This document shows, one piece after another, positions 6,899-9,216 of a DNA stretch of 9,216 nt. The notes beneath the pieces are model-generated. The model saw only the letters and a program-made list of their open reading frames with translations. It searched no databases and was not told where the DNA came from. Made by a program: the position numbers and the translations under genes. The stretch is taken from contig JAGDMC010000040.1 of the NCBI GenBank assembly GCA_017860395.1, positions 1-9,216 of the forward strand, in the 5' to 3' direction. Source of the stretch: Bacteroidota bacterium (GTDB taxonomy: Bacteria > Bacteroidota > Bacteroidia > Bacteroidales > UBA932). Positions within the stretch are counted from its first letter, which is position 1. Every line of letters begins with the position of its first letter.

Positions 6899-7804
6899 TT
6901 ATACAAATCTTCCGAGCACCATGAGCACTCCAAAAAAGATTAACATAGAAACCGAAGTAAGTATCAATATGAACTGAGGGTTGTGCGCCATTCTGAAACG
7001 GGCCATAAATGACTCTATTATTCCCACTGCTATTCCAAACCCGATTTGAACGACAAAAAACAACGGTATGGAAATTTCAAGAGGCAGAGCCCCTATGAAG
7101 AAGTTGGAAATTATTGCTCCGTACATTGCAAACTTCAGGTTTGTAGTATATAAAATTGTTCCCAGGTCAAATCCGCTGTTGTCCAAAATCATCACCTCAT
7201 GTACCATTGTAAGTTCAAGGTGTGTTTTTGGGTCATCCACAGGCATCCGGCTGTTTTCAATCATTGCAATGAGGAAGAAAACAAAAGTTGCCAGCGCTCC
7301 AAGCATGTATGAGATATTGGATTCATAGTGCAAAGTGGTAAAAATGCTTATAAACGAAGTATGCCCGGTAAAAAGTGCGAGTGACCCGAGGAGAACGAAA
7401 AACGCCGGTTCCACAAGCATTGAGAAAAGAGCCTCCCTGCTTGCCCCCATACCTTCAAAACTGCTTCCTGTATCAAGAGCAGAAATTATCGACAAGAACT
7501 TTCCTGTTGCCAGAATGTATGCGAACATTACAAAATCGCCGCTGAAAGAAATAAGTCCGGGGTTGTTCCCGTGAGGAACCATAAAAATTGCCATGAGCAC
7601 CGACGAAAAATAGATTGTCGGGGCTATGCGGAATATAAAAGTTGTTGTCCTGCTGTAAACCGATCCCTTCTTCCACAGGCGTAAGATATCCTTCATTGGC
7701 TGAAACAAACCGGGACCTTTCCGTCCGGAGGCAATGCTCTTCGTCCGAATCACAACTCCCATAAAAAACAGGCTCGTCAGCAGTATAAGTATTAAGCTCA
7801 CCAT
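6899..7804 (-). CDS. hyfC: HyfC/HycD-type membrane anchor subunit (NuoH-like)
   Basis: This 301-residue protein has about eight hydrophobic segments. The family signature GRKGPGLFQPMKDILRLWKK lies at 27-46, in the first cytoplasmic loop, and matches the GRxGPxxxQPxxDxxKL segment of NuoH/HycD, which touches the small and large subunits. The second acidic loop has EGMGASREALFSMLVEPA (117-134), and the third has IENSRMPVDDPKTHLELTMVHE (182-203). These Glu/Asp-rich loops form the E-channel that couples the hydrophilic arm to the pump, and they look intact. It should anchor the cytoplasmic subunits to the inner membrane. The ATG starts one base after the stop of the HyfB gene (TAA-A-ATG), so the two are translationally coupled. 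Confidence 0.93.
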   Translation of the reverse strand: MVSLILILLTSLFFMGVVIRTKSIASGRKGPGLFQPMKDILRLWKKGSVYSRTTTFIFRIAPTIYFSSVLMAIFMVPHGNNPGLISFSGDFVMFAYILATGKFLSIISALDTGSSFEGMGASREALFSMLVEPAFFVLLGSLALFTGHTSFISIFTTLHYESNISYMLGALATFVFFLIAMIENSRMPVDDPKTHLELTMVHEVMILDNSGFDLGTILYTTNLKFAMYGAIISNFFIGALPLEISIPLFFVVQIGFGIAVGIIESFMARFRMAHNPQFILILTSVSMLIFFGVLMVLGRFV

Positions 7805-7805
7805 T

Positions 7806-9216
7806 TTACAGCCTGTTTAATAAATTAAAAAACCCGGAAATATTATCTATTATCATAGGGAGCAAAATTGCCAGCCCTATGAATATGAGCCCGTATAATA
7901 TATAAGCCTGAATATTGCCGTTCTGGAGAAACACAAAGCGGCCAAGCAGTTTTCTGATGGAAAGCAAAGGTTTTTCTATAAACCATGTCTCCACCTTATC
8001 ATGAGGATGTGTAACCTGATTGATGTGTTCCGGATATAACCCGCATGCCTCTCTCTTCTCTTTTTTAATCATCAGGAAAGGGCCGGCCAGTTTTCTGTAG
8101 GTACGCACAAAAGATGATGCAGTGTACTGCATTTTTGAAGCGTCACCGGTATAACCGCATCCCCATGTGGTATCAGCCGTTACTTCCCTTTTAGCTGTTA
8201 TCAGATGCCTTATGTAATACATAGCCGTAACGAGTGCAATAAATCCAAGCGAGTACCAGCCTACCGAAGAGAGAATGTCAAGTATCGATTTTAACTGAAC
8301 GGAGGTAAATGCTACAGACCCCGGTTGGTACAACTCGACAATTTTCTGAATTGCGGGCATAAAAATCAACGGTAATATGCCTATTACAACAATTGCCAGA
8401 GCCACAAGGTACATCGGGAAGACTTTCATTGGTTTTTCGTCAACCATCCCTTCGTCAAATTTCTTTCTTGGGGTTCCAAGGAAAACAATTCCGAAAGCTT
8501 TTGTGAAACACATGAGCGCCAAACCGCCTATGAGCACAAGTCCAAAAATTGCAAAAAGGATGAAAAGAGTAAACAGAAAATGGTTTGACAAAAGGGCGCT
8601 GAATAATCCTGTATATATGAAGAATTCCGATACAAATCCGTTAAACGGAGGAAGCCCGCAAATTGCAAGCGAACCAATTAAAAACAGATAACCCGATCTT
8701 GGCATTCTTTTAAGCAAACCGCCCATCGATTCAATATCCATCGTATGGATTGCCTGATACACATTTCCTGCGCAATAAAACAATAGTGATTTGAAAAGAG
8801 AGTGGTTAAGCGTATGAAGCAATGCTCCTCCAAAACCGCATATAATTAAAACAGGAATACCATACCCCACCCCAAGGCATCCTAACCCGATACCAATTCC
8901 TATGATTCCAATATTTTCAATACTATGATAGGCAAGTAATTTTTTAAGGTTGTGCTGAACTATTGCCAGCATCACTCCGTACACGCCGGTAATCACTGAT
9001 ATAGTTACAATAAAGTATCCTATTGTAATCATATCTGTTTTTATGAGCAACAGCATCCTCAGCATTCCGTAAATCCCAATCTTTATTATCACGCCTGACA
9101 TTATACCTGAGATATGTGCAGGTGCGGCAGGGTGAGCCAGCGGGAGCCATGTATGAAATGGGACAAAGCCGGCCTTAATTGCAAATCCAATAAAGAACAC
9201 AAGGAACAACCCTATT
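7806..9216 (-). CDS. hyfB: Antiporter-like ion-pumping subunit, HyfB type (NuoL-like), N-terminus outside the window
   Basis: The frame runs off the right edge, so the TTG at 9209 is internal; about 469 residues of the C-terminal part are visible. It begins inside helix 7 with IGFAIKAGFVPFHTWLPLAHPAAPA split across the edge region; the pump lysine codon is at 9174-9176. Further family marks are LLAYHSIENIG after the helix-8 lysines, HTLNHSLFKSLLF with the helix-12 lysine at 8790-8792, and ICGLPPFNGFVSEF. A long cytoplasmic stretch near residue 350 carries TWGCGYTGDASKMQYTASSF, the usual HyfB tail motif. A last membrane helix (AYILYGLIFIGLAILLPMI) follows. By homology it translocates H+ or Na+ at the distal end of the membrane arm. 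It is the first gene of the operon seen here; any promoter and any HyfA-type gene lie beyond the edge. Confidence 0.93.
   Translation of the reverse strand, partial: IGLFLVFFIGFAIKAGFVPFHTWLPLAHPAAPAHISGIMSGVIIKIGIYGMLRMLLLIKTDMITIGYFIVTISVITGVYGVMLAIVQHNLKKLLAYHSIENIGIIGIGIGLGCLGVGYGIPVLIICGFGGALLHTLNHSLFKSLLFYCAGNVYQAIHTMDIESMGGLLKRMPRSGYLFLIGSLAICGLPPFNGFVSEFFIYTGLFSALLSNHFLFTLFILFAIFGLVLIGGLALMCFTKAFGIVFLGTPRKKFDEGMVDEKPMKVFPMYLVALAIVVIGILPLIFMPAIQKIVELYQPGSVAFTSVQLKSILDILSSVGWYSLGFIALVTAMYYIRHLITAKREVTADTTWGCGYTGDASKMQYTASSFVRTYRKLAGPFLMIKKEKREACGLYPEHINQVTHPHDKVETWFIEKPLLSIRKLLGRFVFLQNGNIQAYILYGLIFIGLAILLPMIIDNISGFFNLLNRL

Noticed and set aside
4822..9216. Annotation of the membrane genes as NADH dehydrogenase (nuo) or an Mrp antiporter
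   Set aside because: The HyfE-type subunit, the HycE-type NuoC-NuoD fusion, the HyfB tail motif and the gene order fit the hydrogenase-4/Ehr branch, and no NADH-binding (NuoE/F/G) or small Mrp subunits are present.

Overview
The window looks like a chromosomal segment from a Bacteroidota bacterium, probably Bacteroidales. The evidence is moderate GC (mid-40s % by eye), A-rich stretches instead of strong Shine-Dalgarno sites, a TAnnTTTG-type -7 box before the second gene, and proteins that resemble Bacteroidales families. I could not test this by search, so the taxon is an inference.

Left part (1-2567, + strand): three enzyme genes of phosphate metabolism. They are the 3' end of a NahK-like sugar 1-kinase of the aminoglycoside phosphotransferase fold, an exported acid phosphatase of the e(P4) type (HAD class IIIB), and a cytoplasmic HAD hydrolase with a DFDGT motif. 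The last two are 19 bases apart and probably share a transcript.

Right part (2574-9216, - strand): six tightly packed genes read right to left. They encode a membrane complex of the group 4 [NiFe]-hydrogenase / complex I superfamily, in the order HyfB (5' end outside the window), HyfC, HyfE, HyfF, HycE/HyfG-type large subunit, and a ferredoxin plus small subunit in one polypeptide. Gaps are 1 to 22 bases, so this is one operon whose promoter lies beyond the window. The + and - gene sets converge with only 6 bases between their stop codons.

The main discovery lies in the two hydrophilic subunits. All four cysteines that would bind the [NiFe] site in the large subunit are replaced. Three of the four ligands of the proximal/N2-type [4Fe-4S] cluster in the small subunit are replaced. 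The ferredoxin domain has lost exactly the four cysteines of one cluster and kept the four of the other. The membrane subunits, in contrast, keep the charged residues expected for ion translocation. The complex cannot be a hydrogenase and looks like a highly reduced member of the energy-converting-hydrogenase-related (Ehr) group, with a proton or sodium pump module coupled to an unknown reaction. Such cysteine-lacking relatives are known from genome surveys, but their function is, to my knowledge, unresolved. The near-complete loss of redox centres here is the feature most worth following.

There is no stretch of 300 bases without a gene. I saw no tRNA, rRNA, CRISPR array, insertion sequence or riboswitch.
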